Part shown: positions 6,304-7,393 of the stretch, in pieces
Position numbering within the stretch: position 1 is the first letter of the stretch
Layout: the number at the start of each line of letters is the position of its first letter
NCBI GenBank assembly: GCA_023260355.1
Contig: JALQVJ010000414.1
Span: 1-7,393 of the forward strand
Reading direction: 5' to 3'
From: Burkholderiaceae bacterium
GTDB taxonomy: Bacteria > Pseudomonadota > Gammaproteobacteria > Burkholderiales > Burkholderiaceae_C
Length of the DNA: 7,393 nucleotides
Notes under the pieces: generated by a model
Database searches by the model: none
The model's input: the letters and a program-made list of their open reading frames with translations, nothing else
Told to the model about the DNA's origin: nothing
Translations under genes and position numbers: made by a program

Positions 6304-7290
6304 TCAGTGCGTTGATGGTGCTTCCGCAGGCGCCAAGATAACTTGGCGCTTGATGCTCCACAACAGCGCGGTGCTCACCACCCAAAAAACGGTGGGCGCG
6401 CCGTAAACCAAATTCGCGCTGGTCAACCCTTCGACGCCGTACACCCACCAGACCGCGCCCAAAGACAGGCTGACCTCAGGCGCGCGAGCAAAGCCCTTCA
6501 CCACCGTGATCCACAAGCTCCAAGCCAAGGCAGCCACCGCGAACACGGTCCACACGATACCGCCCTCAACCAACATCTCCACCCACATCGAGTGAAAGTG
6601 TCGGTGATTAAAGAGGCTGGGGTCACCGTTGAACACCACCGCATACTCACCCAACAAATAGGGGCGCACGCCAGAGCCATATCCCCACCAAGGGCTATCC
6701 AGGAACGCCTTCCAAGCGCGGCCGTACATCTCGAGCCGGGTATCCGCCGAACCCAGCGGATTGGCGGTCATCTCGGTCGCGGCGAAGAAGCTTTGTGCCT
6801 GATGCACAGCAAGCGAAAACTTGGGCACGAACGCGAACAAGCCCCAAACGGTCACCGCACCGAAAGCCAGCGCGATCAGCAACACCTTGGCCCCGCCAAT
6901 GCCCCGACCCCAACGCCAGTAGGCCACGCCAGCCAACGCCGCCAGGGCGGCCAACAGCTCAATGCGCCGGTTCATCCAAACGATCAGCCACATGCCCACC
7001 AACCAGGCCGCACCTTGAACGATTCGGCTGAATGGCGGTGCATCCAGCCTTGTCGCGGCAAGCAACGCCCACACCACCAGCACCGCGATCATTTGGGAAT
7101 AGACCCCTGAGTTGAGATGAAAGCGCCCCAAATACATGGGGTTTGGAATCCCCCATCCCTGAAGGCTTGCGCAGGCCCAGGCACCCACCACAAGCAGCAA
7201 AGCGGCGCCCACGCGATCCACCACCATCAGGCTCACCGAGCGGTGACTCATGGCGTAAAACACCAGCAGCAGCAACAGCAGCAGAAGAAG
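6304..7290 (-). CDS. O-antigen ligase/polymerase family membrane protein (WaaL/Wzy_C type), 5' end broken or missing
   Basis: Proteins of this family transfer or polymerise lipid-linked glycans at the periplasmic face of the inner membrane; they include O-antigen ligases, Wzy polymerases and pilin glycosylating enzymes. Numbering from the TTG at 7275 (323 residues), hydrophobic helices lie near 22-39, 60-76, 86-103, 107-122, 131-150, 238-258 and 291-307. The large loop (about 151-237) carries the family signature: RLEMYGRAWKAFLDSPWWGYGSG (Arg180 at its start) and NHRHFHSMWVEMLVEGG with His228. Arg and His at these positions are the known active-site residues of WaaL-like enzymes. Most family members have about 400 or more residues with further N-terminal helices, so the beginning is missing. 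The frame opens at 7290 with nine leucine codons just after an in-frame TGA (7291-7293). The real start is unknown: TTG 7275 and ATG 7251 are only formal options without a ribosome site. It converges with the BPSS1780-type gene. The exact glycan substrate cannot be told. Confidence 0.82.
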   Translation of the reverse strand, partial: LLLLLLLLLVFYAMSHRSVSLMVVDRVGAALLLVVGAWACASLQGWGIPNPMYLGRFHLNSGVYSQMIAVLVVWALLAATRLDAPPFSRIVQGAAWLVGMWLIVWMNRRIELLAALAALAGVAYWRWGRGIGGAKVLLIALAFGAVTVWGLFAFVPKFSLAVHQAQSFFAATEMTANPLGSADTRLEMYGRAWKAFLDSPWWGYGSGVRPYLLGEYAVVFNGDPSLFNHRHFHSMWVEMLVEGGIVWTVFAVAALAWSLWITVVKGFARAPEVSLSLGAVWWVYGVEGLTSANLVYGAPTVFWVVSTALLWSIKRQVILAPAEAPSTH

Positions 7291-7393
7291 TCAGGTGGGG
7301 TGGTGGATATCACCGCCGGCGATGATGTTGTTGTCGGTAGCGACGCTGGGGAGGGCAGCGCGGAGGAGGCGGAAGAGGAGGACGGCGAGGAGG
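7291..7393 (-). other. Possible 5' continuation of the ligase gene behind an in-frame TGA; suspect sequence
   Basis: Upstream of the TGA (7291-7293) the ligase frame stays open for 33 codons to the window end. It starts LLAVLLFRLLRAALPS, which is hydrophobic as expected for a membrane segment, and ends in a polar stretch just before the stop. The plus strand here is unusually rich in G and A (GGAGGAGG and related triplets from about 7360), unlike the rest of the window. Either this is the true but interrupted 5' part of the gene, or it is poor sequence at the end of an assembly. I see no other gene in it. Confidence 0.4.

Noticed and set aside
6343..7110. Open frame of 255 codons on the plus strand opposite the ligase-family gene
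   Set aside because: The product is rich in His, Gln, Pro and Arg with no domain or membrane segment, and the opposite strand carries a recognisable O-antigen ligase signature. It is a shadow frame.
1..7393. Defence system, mobile element, phage or toxin-antitoxin genes
   Set aside because: All long conserved frames are accounted for by household or membrane proteins; no transposase, integrase, terminal inverted repeats, nuclease-helicase pair or small gene pair was found.

Overview
The window looks like ordinary chromosomal DNA of a betaproteobacterium, most likely Burkholderiales and perhaps Comamonadaceae. This placement is inferred from fairly high GC, protein character, and the combination of polA, an aminoglycoside-phosphotransferase-type homoserine kinase (thrB) and a BPSS1780-type membrane protein. 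It was not tested by any search.

Layout. The left part is read leftward: polA (1609-4389), then a Tat-exported dienelactone hydrolase family protein (582-1496), then a ZIP-family metal transporter cut by the window start (2-541). The hydrolase and transporter are 40 bases apart and are probably co-transcribed. The 112 bases between polA and the hydrolase are rich in inverted repeats. An 82-base divergent promoter region separates polA from a rightward pair, thrB (4472-5455) and a six-helix membrane protein (5452-6243), whose reading frames overlap in ATGA. A convergent leftward gene follows from 6304. It encodes an O-antigen ligase/polymerase family membrane protein whose 5' part is interrupted by an in-frame TGA at 7291-7293. 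Upstream of that stop the DNA becomes abruptly purine-rich on the plus strand up to the window end.

Roles. polA serves DNA replication and repair. thrB catalyses the step from homoserine to O-phosphohomoserine in threonine synthesis. The ZIP protein moves divalent metal. The ligase-family protein acts on lipid-linked glycans at the periplasmic face of the inner membrane. Apart from the two probable operons, the genes have no evident shared pathway.

I found no mobile element, CRISPR array, RNA gene, phage gene or convincing new system. The points most worth a second look are the altered metal-site motifs of the ZIP protein, the inverted-repeat cluster upstream of the hydrolase, and the broken or artefactual 5' end of the ligase gene.
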